Of a DNA stretch of 64,000 bases, positions 7,212 through 15,662 are shown piece after piece. The DNA comes from Phycisphaerae bacterium (GTDB lineage Bacteria > Planctomycetota > Phycisphaerae > Sedimentisphaerales > Anaerobacaceae), in contig JAGOLX010000019.1 of the NCBI GenBank assembly GCA_017993835.1, positions 1 through 64,000 of the forward strand, in the 5' to 3' direction. Position numbers and translations under genes: made by a program. How positions within the stretch are numbered: the first letter of the stretch is position 1; the number at the start of each line of letters is the position of its first letter. Under the pieces are notes generated by a model. The model saw only the letters and a program-made list of their open reading frames with translations, searched no databases and was not told where the DNA came from.

Positions 7212-8687
7212 ATGACCGAGAGAAGGTGTCCGCTGCGCTGTCACGAGCAGGGCTGTGTGAGTCGTCGCGAGTTTCTCGTAGGTACGACGGCGCTTCTGGC
7301 GGGTTCGTCCTTGCTGGCCGGGAGTTCCTCGGCGGCCGGTGATCGAGCGGCTACGGAGGCGGTCCGCCAGTGCGGGCCTGCATCGAAGTATCGGCCCACG
7401 ATTTGGGCTGCCTGTGTCCGACGAAAGGAAGACTACGGCATGCTCTGGCCGGGCGCGGTCTACAACGGTCAGACGGCTCGTGAGATATACTCCGCCAAGA
7501 TCGTCGAGACCGCCGGTGCGATCGGGGCCGGACTCAGTCTGCGAGATGAACCCATCTACAGCCTGGCGGAGGCAGACGCCTGGATTGCCCAGGCAAAGGC
7601 CGCCAGTGTCGATGGACTCGTGCTGGTGATGCTGGATCGCCAGCAGCACGCCTGGCCGACCGCGAAGAAGGTGGCCGAGAGCAAGATTCCTTCGATTGTC
7701 TACTCCCCGTTGGGCACGTCCTTCACGACCAACACGGTCAATCTGGCGACGACGCCGGGTTGTGTGGTCTATTCGACCGACGATTTCAGCCAGGCGGCTT
7801 ACGGCATGAAGATGCTCTGTGCCAGGGCCAGAATGCGCCGCACCTGCTGCGTCGTCATCCAGGGCGACAAACGCTACGATGCGACGCTTGCGGACACCGG
7901 CATCACGCTGCGGCACATCCCCGCTTCGTCGTTCATCGAGGAATACCGACAGACGCCGGACAGCGAGGCGATTGTCAAGATGGCCGATCAGTACATCCGC
8001 CGGGCAAAGAAGCGGATCGGGGCTACCCGCCAGGACGTCATCAACGGTCTCAAGAGCTACTACGTCGCCGGGCGGATTCTCGAACGCGAAGGGGGCGACG
8101 CGATCACGATGGACTGCCTGGGGGCTCTCGGCAAGATCGACGTGAGCCTGCCCTGCATCGCGTGGTCGCGAATGAACGACGACGGCATCCCGGCTGCCTG
8201 TGAAGCGGACGTCGGCGCGGTCGCGTCGCATGTGATGGTCCAGTACCTGTTCGACCGGCCGGGCTTCCAGCAGGACCCGGTGGCGGACACCGCCGACGAC
8301 ACGATCATCGGTGCCCACTGCTCGTGTCCGACCCGTTTGAATGGCTTCACCGAGCCGCCCGAGCCCTTCGACATCCAGCACCATCACGGCAATCGCGACG
8401 CGGTCCCGAGGACCATCTGGCGAAAAGGGCAGCGGGTCAGCAGTATCGATCTGCTGCCGGGGGAGGGGGAGACGCCCTCGACCATCCTTGTTTCGGCCGG
8501 CACGGTGGTTGAGAACAAACAGGTGCCTCCCAGCGGCGGGTGTGTCGTCTCGGTCAAGGTGAAGTTCGATGGCGGACAGGAGGTTCTGAGTCTCCCAGGT
8601 TTCCACCAGATCTTCTTCTACGGCGACTACAAGGAGCAGGTCCGCGACTTCTGCCAGCTCTGCGGGTTCAAGGCCCAGGTGGTGTAG
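7212..8687 (+). CDS. Tat-exported L-fucose isomerase-like protein
   Basis: This 491-residue protein starts at the ATG at 7212, shortly after GGGAGG. The N-terminus has a twin-arginine signal (VSRREFLVGTTALLAGSSLLAG), so export in folded form is predicted. The body resembles the L-fucose/L-arabinose isomerase fold: an N-terminal Rossmann-like region with repeated VDGLVLVML and SKIPSIVYSPLG type strands, and a C-terminal region with HCSCPTRLNGF, FDIQHHHGNRD and the late loop FHQIFFYGDY. Classical isomerases are cytoplasmic and metal dependent, so a Tat-exported member may act on sugars outside the cytoplasm or be a binding or ancestral enzyme form. Downstream GH30-like and TRAP genes on the same strand suggest one sugar-utilisation locus. 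Substrate unknown. Confidence 0.75.
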   Translation: MTERRCPLRCHEQGCVSRREFLVGTTALLAGSSLLAGSSSAAGDRAATEAVRQCGPASKYRPTIWAACVRRKEDYGMLWPGAVYNGQTAREIYSAKIVETAGAIGAGLSLRDEPIYSLAEADAWIAQAKAASVDGLVLVMLDRQQHAWPTAKKVAESKIPSIVYSPLGTSFTTNTVNLATTPGCVVYSTDDFSQAAYGMKMLCARARMRRTCCVVIQGDKRYDATLADTGITLRHIPASSFIEEYRQTPDSEAIVKMADQYIRRAKKRIGATRQDVINGLKSYYVAGRILEREGGDAITMDCLGALGKIDVSLPCIAWSRMNDDGIPAACEADVGAVASHVMVQYLFDRPGFQQDPVADTADDTIIGAHCSCPTRLNGFTEPPEPFDIQHHHGNRDAVPRTIWRKGQRVSSIDLLPGEGETPSTILVSAGTVVENKQVPPSGGCVVSVKVKFDGGQEVLSLPGFHQIFFYGDYKEQVRDFCQLCGFKAQVV

Positions 8688-8743
8688 AGAGGAATGGGAC
8701 AAATGGGACGGATGCACCTATTCTGCGAGAGGAGGGGTGCGAC

Positions 8744-10210
8744 ATGAGAAGATGGCCCGGTGTCGTGTGGATGACGGCGGCGCTCGCCGTTTCCGCGAAT
8801 GCGTTTGGGCAGGCGCTGGATTTCACCGCGGTCCGCGCCGGTGTGGATTTCTCCAAGCATGTCCGCGACTGGGACGGGTTCGGCGTCAACTACGTCGAGG
8901 TGGCCCAAGCCATCGACTATGCGAAGGACCCGCAGGAGTACGGCGGCCTGAGCCTGATGACCGAGGAGCAGCGTCAGCAGGTCATCGACATGGTCTTTGG
9001 CGAGGACGGACTCAAGCCGGGACTGGTCAAGATGTTCCTCGATCCGCACCACCAGCGCGAGCCCGACGGGCCCTTCGATCACGAGACCACGACCCGCTGG
9101 ATGCGATACTTCGTACGGGAAGGTCTCAAACGGACCCGCGCCCGCGGCGACGATCTGACGATCATCACGACGCTCTACGGCCCGCCCGCCTGGGCGACAA
9201 AGCAGAAATTCATGCGAGGCAGGGACCTGGACCCGGATCGCAAGCTCGATCTGGCGCGGTACATGATCGACTGGGTGCGGTACCTCCGCGACCAGGAGGG
9301 ATTCCCCGTCCGGTACCTCTCGCTGCACAACGAGGGCGAAGACTGGGCCCGCTGGCCCACCGACGGCGCCAGGGGAAATATCGGCACCGGGCACGACTAC
9401 AATATGTTCTGGCCGCCGGAACAGGTCGTGGAGTTCATCAAGATCCTGCGACCGATGCTGGACGCGGCGGGCCTCCGCGATGTCGGCGTCACGCCGGGCG
9501 AGTGCACGAACTGGTATCGCTTCAGCGCCTGGGGCTACGCGGATATGATCGCCGACGATCCGGGTGCGTTGGCGAGCCTGGGTCTGATCACCTCGCACGG
9601 TTTCTACGGTGGCACGTACGGCCGCTGGTTCGGCGAGCACCGCAGCGTCGGGACCGACATCCTCCGCGAGCAGCGTCCCGACCTGCACGCCTGGGTGACC
9701 TCGACAAGCTGGAGCAAGATGGACGCTGCGAATGTCAAAGAGATGCACGGCAATATCTACACCGCCAAGGTCAACGCGATCATCCCCTGGGCCTGCCTCC
9801 AGCGGCCGGCCAAGTGGGTCGGCGGCGATCCGAACCCCGGCACGGCATTCCGTGTATCGGAGAACGGTTCCTATGAGGTCCAGCGCGGCTATCACTACTA
9901 CAAGCAGGTTACGCGGGCGGGTCAGCCCGGGATGGCGGTGGCCAGGACGTTCGCCATGGATTCCAAGATCGCGCTGATCGGGTTTGCCAGCAACGGCACG
10001 AAGCACCCGGACGCCTTCGTCCTGGTCAATCTCGGCAAGGCGAGGAAGGTGGCTGTGAAGGTGCTCGGAGTCGGCTGCAGGTCGTTCGGACTCTTCCGTA
10101 CGGCCGACGAGCGGGAACGCTACGAGCGAGTGGGCCCGGCGGCGTTGGAGAACGACACGATCGTTTACGACGCTCCCGAGCAGTCGGCGACGACGTTCTT
10201 CGCGCAATAG
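8744..10210 (+). CDS. Secreted GH30-like glycoside hydrolase
   Basis: This 488-residue protein begins at 8744 after a strong GAGGAGGGG site; codons upstream of it in frame are not gene-like. Residues 1-22 form a Sec signal peptide. The rest fits a clan-A (beta/alpha)8 barrel followed by a beta domain, as in family GH30: GFGVNYVE early, the acid/base strand YLSLHNEGEDW (Glu at about 197), and a closing beta domain FVLVNLGKARKVAVKVLG. Where GH30 enzymes usually carry the nucleophile in a W-x-T-E strand, this protein has WVTSTSW, so the expected Glu is not obvious. It may be an inactive or mechanistically different member. Co-oriented with the isomerase-like gene and the TRAP transporter, it probably releases or recognises a sugar taken up by them. 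Confidence 0.7.
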   Translation: MRRWPGVVWMTAALAVSANAFGQALDFTAVRAGVDFSKHVRDWDGFGVNYVEVAQAIDYAKDPQEYGGLSLMTEEQRQQVIDMVFGEDGLKPGLVKMFLDPHHQREPDGPFDHETTTRWMRYFVREGLKRTRARGDDLTIITTLYGPPAWATKQKFMRGRDLDPDRKLDLARYMIDWVRYLRDQEGFPVRYLSLHNEGEDWARWPTDGARGNIGTGHDYNMFWPPEQVVEFIKILRPMLDAAGLRDVGVTPGECTNWYRFSAWGYADMIADDPGALASLGLITSHGFYGGTYGRWFGEHRSVGTDILREQRPDLHAWVTSTSWSKMDAANVKEMHGNIYTAKVNAIIPWACLQRPAKWVGGDPNPGTAFRVSENGSYEVQRGYHYYKQVTRAGQPGMAVARTFAMDSKIALIGFASNGTKHPDAFVLVNLGKARKVAVKVLGVGCRSFGLFRTADERERYERVGPAALENDTIVYDAPEQSATTFFAQ

Positions 10211-10274
10211 CGGATCTTGCGTTCTCTGACACGGCGCTCGTGTGGGGAGAGGTTCATGTGAGGGATCAGATTCT

Positions 10275-10769
10275 ATGATCGCGACCTTGCGACGGGTGAA
10301 CCTGTTCTTCGACCGCCTGCTGTATGTGGGCACGGCCGCCTCGGCGATGGCGTTCTTTGCCGTTGTGATCCTCGCAATGGCGACTCGCTGGGTCGGGCTG
10401 CGGCCGATCCACTCGTCGGTTGAACTGAGCCGGCTGTTCTTCGTGTGGTCGTGCTTCCTCGGCGCGGCCCTGGCGTACCGCCGACGGGCGCACATCGGCT
10501 TCACGTTGCTGTTCGACAGGGTCCCAGCCTCCTGGCAGCGGCGCCTTGCGGGGATCAACTGTCTGCTCGTCCTGGTGTTCGCAGGCATCGTGCTCGTGCA
10601 GTCGATCCGCGTCTGCCGGTTGTTGTGGTCGACGGTCCTGCCCATCCTGGGCATCTCACAGGGGTGGTTCTACGTGCCCGTCCCGGTTCTGTGCCTGTGT
10701 CTGCTCTCGTACACGACCGAGTTCCTCGTGGAACCGCGGACGCGGTCCGCGCCGGAGGGCGCCGTATGA
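10275..10769 (+). CDS. dctQ: TRAP transporter small permease DctQ
   Basis: This 164-residue protein has four predicted membrane segments and the DctQ pattern: FFAVVILAMATRWVGLRP in helix 1-2, SSVELSRLFFVWSCFLGAALAYRRRAHIGF with the conserved E-L-x-R and the RxxxHI turn, then two more helices. DctQ couples with DctM in a sodium-driven importer of small acidic sugars or organic acids. The start at 10275 is chosen for length; an upstream GTG/ATG at 10242 is possible. Its stop overlaps the next start (ATGA), showing translational coupling with the DctM-DctP fusion. Confidence 0.9.
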   Translation: MIATLRRVNLFFDRLLYVGTAASAMAFFAVVILAMATRWVGLRPIHSSVELSRLFFVWSCFLGAALAYRRRAHIGFTLLFDRVPASWQRRLAGINCLLVLVFAGIVLVQSIRVCRLLWSTVLPILGISQGWFYVPVPVLCLCLLSYTTEFLVEPRTRSAPEGAV

Positions 10770-13045
10770 TCCTGACCCTCGTCATCTTCTCCGCAATCCT
10801 GGTGGCGATCAGCACGCCTGTCGCATTGGCCATCGGCATCGGCTGTTGCGTCTCACTGGCGGTGTTCAGCGACATTCCATTGGCCGCGATCCCGCACAAG
10901 ATGGTCAATGGGATCGACCGATTCGTCTTCCTGGCGATCCCGTTGTTTCTGTTGGCCGGTCGGGTAATGAACGCCGGCGGGATCACGGACCGGCTCTTCA
11001 AGTTCGCACGCGTTTGGGTCGGCAGCATCCCCGGCGGGCTGGCCCACGCGAACGTCGTGGCCAGCACGCTGTTCGCGTGGATGAACGGTTCGGCGGTCGC
11101 GACGGCCGGTGGGCTCGGCGAGATCGAGGTCCAGGCGATGCGGGAAAACGGCTACGACGTGCCCTTCGCCGCGTCCGTCGCCGCCGCGGCCTCCGTGCTC
11201 GGGCCGATCATCCCACCGAGCATCCCGCTGGTCATCTACGCCGCGATGACGGAGGAATCGGTCGGCCGGCTGTTCCTGGGCGGGATCGTGCCGGGCGTGC
11301 TCATGGGCCTGGCCTTGATGGTCCTGATCCACTTCATGGCCCGCGCGAGGAACTACCCGCGAGATCGGAGGTCCAGCTTGCGCCAGAAGCTGGTCGCCAC
11401 GCGCCGGGCGATCGTGCCGTTGTTGATGCCCGTCTTCATGTTGGGCGGGATGGTCACCGGGCGGTTCACGCCGACGGAGGCGGCCGCGGTCGCTGCGGCG
11501 TACGCTCTGGCGATCAGTCTGTTCCTCTATCGCACGGTGAAGGTCCGCGACCTGCCGGGGATCTTCGTCGATACGATGATCGCGACGTCCGTGGTGACGT
11601 TCATCATCTCGACCACCTCGGTCTTCTCCTTCCAGCTCTCGGTTGCGGACGTGGGGGAGAAGCTGGGCGCCGCCGTGCTGGCATTCACGCACAACAAGTA
11701 CGTGGTCCTTTTGATGCTCAATCTCCTGCTGCTGCTACTGGGGGCCATCGTGGAAACGGGGGCCGTCCTGATCCTGTTCATCCCGATCCTCTATCCGCTG
11801 GCGACCTCGCCCGAGGTGGGTGTGGACCCGGTTCACCTGGGGGTCGTCATGGCCGTCAATCTCATGATCGGGGTGGTGACGCCGCCGATGGGGATGTGCC
11901 TGTTCATCCTGAGCCATGTCGGCAAGCTCAAGCCGGAAGTCCTGATGCGAGCCATCCTCCCTTTCCTGATTCCCTTGATCGCCACGCTAGCAGCGATTAC
12001 GTATGGGGAACGCCTGGTGCTGTTTGTGCCTGACCTGTTCCTGCCGCGAGCGGCGGTTGCCTCGCCGTCTGAGATGCCGCCAACGTGCGAGCCAGCCGAG
12101 ACGCAAACGCGGAATGAGACGGGCGGCAGGGCGCGCCTCGTCAAGGTCGGTGTGGACCACGCGAGACAGCACTCCTTCACTCAGGCGTTGATGCGATTCG
12201 GGCGCGATCTCGAAACGAGGACCGACGGCCGGTTCCGCGTCATGGTCTACTACGGCGGCCAGCTCGGCAGCGAGAAGGTGCTCCAGGAGATGCTCACGCT
12301 CGGAACGACGGAGATGACCGTCACCGGCCTGCTGAACGCCTATAATCCGCTGTTCACGCTCTTCGAAATGCCCTATCTGTACCGCGACCGGGAACATGCG
12401 ATGGAGGTCCTTGCCGGGCCGGTGATGGCGGAACTGGCGGAGTCGTTGCCGCGACATGGATTGCGGCTGATCGGCGTCTACGAGAATGGATTCCGTCATA
12501 TCACGAATTCTCGACGGCCGATCTATCGGCCCTCGGATCTCGCGGGCCTCAGGATCCGCGCGCCGGAGAACCCTGCCGAGATCGAAACCATCCGAGCCCT
12601 CGGCGCCGAGCCCATCGCCATGCCGTATTCCGACTTGTATGCGGCCCTCCTGCTCGGGACCGTCCAGGGCCAGGAGAACCCGCTCCAGAACATCTGGTCG
12701 GGACGGCTGTTCGAGGCCCAGAAGCACCTCGCGATGACCGCTCACATCTACAACTCGGCCTACGTGCTCATCAGCGAGTCATTCTGGCAAACGTTGTCCG
12801 ACGAGGATCGACAGATCTTCCGCGAGTGCTTCGCGGAATCGAGCCGCTGGCAACTGGACTTCATGAGGCAACGGGACATTGAGCTGGAGGGCCTGCTTCA
12901 GGGCATGGGTATGGAAACCACCCGGCCGGACAGACGCGAGTTTGAGGAGGCCTGTCGGTCGGCATATGACGCGGTCTTCAAGCGGCTCGGGGCACAGGCG
13001 AAGGAGACCGTGGACCAGATCCGAAACACAGGGCTGATGCCCTGA
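10766..13045 (+). CDS. TRAP large permease DctM fused to binding protein DctP
   Basis: This 759-residue protein starts with ATGA overlapping dctQ. Residues ~1-425 are a complete DctM, the membrane transport subunit with about twelve segments (FLAIPLFLLAGRVMNAGGI, GPIIPPSIPLVIYA, GRFTPTEAAAVAAAYAL, VVTPPMGMCLFIL). A hydrophilic linker of ~30 residues (SPSEMPPTCEPAETQTRNE) leads straight into a full DctP solute-binding domain at ~457-759: VYYGGQLGSEKVLQEMLTLGT, the substrate-binding arginine region DLAGLRIRAPENP, and QGQENPLQNIW. DctP is normally a separate periplasmic protein with its own signal peptide, absent here; the preceding membrane helix would have to place it outside. No stop or frame break separates the parts. 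The ligand is probably a sugar acid, judged only from the family and neighbours. Confidence 0.9.
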   Translation: MILTLVIFSAILVAISTPVALAIGIGCCVSLAVFSDIPLAAIPHKMVNGIDRFVFLAIPLFLLAGRVMNAGGITDRLFKFARVWVGSIPGGLAHANVVASTLFAWMNGSAVATAGGLGEIEVQAMRENGYDVPFAASVAAAASVLGPIIPPSIPLVIYAAMTEESVGRLFLGGIVPGVLMGLALMVLIHFMARARNYPRDRRSSLRQKLVATRRAIVPLLMPVFMLGGMVTGRFTPTEAAAVAAAYALAISLFLYRTVKVRDLPGIFVDTMIATSVVTFIISTTSVFSFQLSVADVGEKLGAAVLAFTHNKYVVLLMLNLLLLLLGAIVETGAVLILFIPILYPLATSPEVGVDPVHLGVVMAVNLMIGVVTPPMGMCLFILSHVGKLKPEVLMRAILPFLIPLIATLAAITYGERLVLFVPDLFLPRAAVASPSEMPPTCEPAETQTRNETGGRARLVKVGVDHARQHSFTQALMRFGRDLETRTDGRFRVMVYYGGQLGSEKVLQEMLTLGTTEMTVTGLLNAYNPLFTLFEMPYLYRDREHAMEVLAGPVMAELAESLPRHGLRLIGVYENGFRHITNSRRPIYRPSDLAGLRIRAPENPAEIETIRALGAEPIAMPYSDLYAALLLGTVQGQENPLQNIWSGRLFEAQKHLAMTAHIYNSAYVLISESFWQTLSDEDRQIFRECFAESSRWQLDFMRQRDIELEGLLQGMGMETTRPDRREFEEACRSAYDAVFKRLGAQAKETVDQIRNTGLMP

Positions 13046-13194
13046 CGTCGATGCCGGCAAGGGGTGGGGTCGAAAGCCGCGGGGCAATCTGATGCATGTG
13101 CCTGGTATGTCCGGCGGACGCAGCGCAGAACAACTCCTCACAAGCCCGTCACGGACGGGAGATCGGAAACAGTCTCACAACCCACCGGGAGCGA

Positions 13195-13223
13195 ATGGAC
13201 AAGCGTCACAAGTGCTTGTCCAT
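13195..13223 (-). terminator. Perfect 10-bp hairpin beyond rpsU
   Basis: ATGGACAAGC (13195-13204) and GCTTGTCCAT (13214-13223) pair perfectly around nine bases. The stem lies 38 bases past the rpsU stop and 150 bases after the DctM-DctP stop, so it could end either convergent transcript. There is no T tract on either side, so the function is uncertain. Confidence 0.4.
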
Positions 13224-13260
13224 GAATGATTTGCATCTGATTCGAGGAGAAAGGGACAGC

Positions 13261-13437
13261 TCAGTGGCGAATGATCCGCTGGGCCTTCCGCATCCGACGG
13301 CGCTCCCGCTCCGACGGCTTTTCGTAGTAGGCCGTCCGCTTCATATCGCGAATCAAGCCCTCTTTTTCGCAGAGTTTCTTGAAACGCCGAATCATCTGTT
13401 GCACGGACTCGCCTGATCGCATCTTTACTTTGAGCAT
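13261..13437 (-). CDS. rpsU: 30S ribosomal protein bS21
   Basis: This 58-residue basic protein matches bS21: SGESVQQMIRRFKKLCEKEG, then the conserved YYEKPSERERRRMRKAQR tail. It helps the 30S subunit engage mRNA during initiation. The ATG at 13437 sits five bases after AAGGAG on the minus strand; a GTG two codons upstream is less well spaced. It is shorter than the ~70-residue proteobacterial form, as in other planctomycetes. It is divergent from hflX, with a shared 249-base region carrying its own likely promoter. Confidence 0.95.
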   Translation of the reverse strand: MLKVKMRSGESVQQMIRRFKKLCEKEGLIRDMKRTAYYEKPSERERRRMRKAQRIIRH

Positions 13438-13514
13438 GTGCACTCCTTAAAACCGTGATCGTTCCCAGACCTTGCGACTGCAAGACACCCTGCCGTGCAG
13501 GATGCAAAACGAAT

Positions 13515-13543
13515 ACACTAGCACGCGTCCTCGCGATTTTCAA
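13515..13543 (-). promoter_or_regulatory. Probable rpsU promoter
   Basis: On the minus strand TTGAAA (13543-13538) is followed after 17 bases by TAGTGT (13520-13515). The -35 is good, the -10 weak. It would give a leader of about 70 bases before the rpsU ribosome binding site. Confidence 0.4.
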
Positions 13544-13615
13544 GTCCCAAAAATGCTCCGAGATATTTTTCGTGAAATCCGCTGCCGACGGGGTATGCTC
13601 TCTGATGGCCCGACA

Positions 13616-13666
13616 AGCCCTGTTGGGCTCCCCGGTTCGGGGTTCAACACGCCACAGGAACCTGTG
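13616..13666 (+). other. Three consecutive hairpins in the hflX leader
   Basis: AGCCC-tgtt-GGGCT (13616-13629), CCCCG-gtt-CGGGG (13630-13642) and CACAGG-aa-CCTGTG (13653-13666) follow each other directly. The last ends four bases before the hflX GGGAGG site (13670-13675). Stacked stems just before a ribosome binding site could modulate translation or protect the mRNA. Confidence 0.45.
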
Positions 13667-13686
13667 ATTGGGAGGTTGGATCTTAG

Positions 13687-15003
13687 TTGGAGAAGCTTCG
13701 GGAGACCCTGAGAGTCAGGAAGGAGCGAGCCATCCTGGTGGCCGCTGTATTGCCGCGTTCAGACTACAACGACAACCTGGCGGAATTGACCTCGCTGGCC
13801 GAGAGCGCGGGGGCCATTGTCGTCGATCGTTTTCAGCAGAGGATTCGCACGATCAATCCCGCCACCTACCTCGGCAAGGGCAAGGTTGACCTCCTTGCCG
13901 GACGCGTCAGGCGATTCGAGGCCGATGTCATCATCTTCGACAACGACCTGTCGCCTGCCCAGATTCGCGAGCTGGAGACCGTGACACAGACCAAGGTGGT
14001 GGACCGCAGCGAACTGATTCTGGACATCTTCGCCACGAGGGCGCAGACCAAGCAGGCCAAGCTCCAGGTGGAACTGGCCCAGTTGCAGTACACCTATCCG
14101 CGATTGACGCGGATGTGGTCGCACCTGGACACGGTGACCGGCGCCAGCGGCGGTCCGGCCGCGGGAGCGGTCGGCGCGATCGGCGTCCGCGGGCCCGGCG
14201 AGCAGCAGTTGGAGATCGACCGTCGGCTCGTCAGCAAGCGAATCAACGAGCTCAAACGGGAGCTGGAGGGGATCGACAAGCGCAAGCTCCGCGAGATCCG
14301 CGGCCGCAAGGACTTCTTCCAGGTTTGCATCGTCGGCTATACGAACGCCGGCAAGAGCACGCTGCTGAATGCCCTGACGAATGCCGACGCCTTCGTCGAG
14401 GACCGTCTCTTCGCCACGCTGGACACCAAGACCCGCAAGTGGACGCCCGCTCGGGGCGTCGAGTTGCTCGTCAGCGACACGGTCGGCTTCGTACGGGACC
14501 TCCCGCACCAACTCGTCGCCTCCTTCAAGGCGACGCTCGAAGAGGCGGTGTTCGCCGATCTGCTGCTCCACGTGATCGATGTGTCCAACCCGGACGTTGT
14601 GGTGCAGATCGAGTCCGTCACCGGCGTCCTGTCGGAGATCGGTTGCAGGGACAAGCCCGTGCTCGAGGTGTTCAACAAGGTCGATGCGATCCAGGATATC
14701 GGCCCGCTGGAGATGCTCCAGACGCTGCATCCGGACGCGGTGTCCATCTCCGCCAAGACCGGCCTGGGCCTGGATGATCTGGCCCAGGGCGTCATCCGTC
14801 ACTACAGGGGCCGGGTCCTGCTGCTTCGCGTCACCACCAGCCAGGCCAACGGCAGGATGCAGAGCTTCCTTCGCACCTACGGCCAAATCGTCAACGAGCG
14901 ATACGACGACGGCCAGGCCATCATCGACGTGCGGATGGGCAAGAACCAACTCCCCGAACTCGAACGCCTCCGGCCAGAGAAACTGGAAGTCGTCGAGGTC
15001 TAA
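13687..15003 (+). CDS. hflX: Ribosome-associated GTPase HflX
   Basis: This 438-residue protein is a full-length HflX. The N-terminal ATP/ribosome-binding domain contains INPATYLGKGKV and VVDRSELILDIFATRA; a linker GGPAAGAVGAIGVRGPGE follows; the G domain starts at ~217 with the P-loop GYTNAGKST, then TLDTKTRKW, DTVGFVRDLPHQL (switch II/G3) and FNKVD (G4). HflX splits stalled or stressed ribosomes. The start is a TTG at 13687, eleven bases after GGGAGG; no better ATG aligns with the family N-terminus. A rare start codon plus stacked leader hairpins suggests low or controlled expression. It is divergent from rpsU. Confidence 0.95.
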   Translation: MEKLRETLRVRKERAILVAAVLPRSDYNDNLAELTSLAESAGAIVVDRFQQRIRTINPATYLGKGKVDLLAGRVRRFEADVIIFDNDLSPAQIRELETVTQTKVVDRSELILDIFATRAQTKQAKLQVELAQLQYTYPRLTRMWSHLDTVTGASGGPAAGAVGAIGVRGPGEQQLEIDRRLVSKRINELKRELEGIDKRKLREIRGRKDFFQVCIVGYTNAGKSTLLNALTNADAFVEDRLFATLDTKTRKWTPARGVELLVSDTVGFVRDLPHQLVASFKATLEEAVFADLLLHVIDVSNPDVVVQIESVTGVLSEIGCRDKPVLEVFNKVDAIQDIGPLEMLQTLHPDAVSISAKTGLGLDDLAQGVIRHYRGRVLLLRVTTSQANGRMQSFLRTYGQIVNERYDDGQAIIDVRMGKNQLPELERLRPEKLEVVEV

Positions 15004-15395
15004 CTGAGAGAGAACGCCATGAGACATAGGATATTGGGCCGACGGCCTGGACATACTCACACGGCTTCATCCTGGGATTGTATCCCCCGCGGACGACATC
15101 TGCGATTTCGAGTGGAAACACCGTGAGCCGTGAGGGATAGCGCATCGCCGACAGCCTGCCGCGTGTCACTTGCGTCCCATAATGGGACAACATGCTCCGT
15201 GTGGGTAAGGAATTTCCCTACATGAGACATCGCGAAATTTCTGCGTTTTGCGATTTATTATGTACCCACTGGGCCGCGTTCGCGATATAGTGAATGCTTT
15301 GTAAAAAGGTGTATACTTTCCTCCCTCGGAGTCTACCCCTTCACAAGAATAGAGGGAACGTGTTTGGAGCCCGTGTGGGCTCGGGAGAAGATCCA
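15004..15395. other. Intergenic/leader region before the cold-shock genes
   Basis: No gene is visible. It holds a perfect 7-bp palindrome GTCCCAT-A-ATGGGAC (15174-15188) that could be an operator, an A/T-rich patch (15230-15265), and a -10-like TATACT at 15312-15317 with a poor -35. If TATACT is used, the csp leader would be ~75 bases. A long structured 5' leader is usual for cold-shock mRNAs, but none can be proven by eye. Confidence 0.4.
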
Positions 15396-15599
15396 GTGGC
15401 ACAAGGTACAGTGAAGTGGTTCAACGCGGACAAGGGCTTCGGCTTCATCGCCCCCGACGAGGGCGGCGACGATCTGTTTGTCCATCATTCGGAGATCAGG
15501 ACTCAGGGCTACGCCTCGCTCAACGAAGGGCAGAAGGTGGAGTTCACCGTCGGCCAGGGACGCAAGGGCCCGTGCGCGACGAATGTTGTCCCGAAGTAA
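15396..15599 (+). CDS. Cold-shock domain protein 1
   Basis: This 67-residue single CSD protein starts at a GTG (15396) after CGGGAG. It has both RNA-binding motifs: [12 protein letters not shown] (RNP1, KGFGFI) and DLFVHHSEI (RNP2, LFVHH), and the closing [20 protein letters not shown]. Such proteins bind single-stranded RNA and DNA and act as RNA chaperones in the cytoplasm. A second paralogue lies 63 bases downstream and a strong terminator follows that, so the two are probably one transcript. Confidence 0.95.
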   Translation: MAQGTVKWFNADKGFGFIAPDEGGDDLFVHHSEIRTQGYASLNEGQKVEFTVGQGRKGPCATNVVPK

Positions 15600-15662
15600 C
15601 AAGCAGCAAGCAGGGGAGAGAATAGTACAGGGACCATGCCGAGGTCCCAGGGAGAACTGGTT

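Noticed and set aside
10445-10765. N-terminal extension of the DctM-DctP frame inside dctQ
   Set aside because: The extension is out-of-frame translation of dctQ; the ATG at 10766 overlaps the dctQ stop and begins with a proper DctM helix.
13625-13667. tRNA-like T-arm (GGTTCGGGGTTCAA)
   Set aside because: No acceptor, anticodon or D arm can be built around it; the bases are better explained by three adjacent hairpins.
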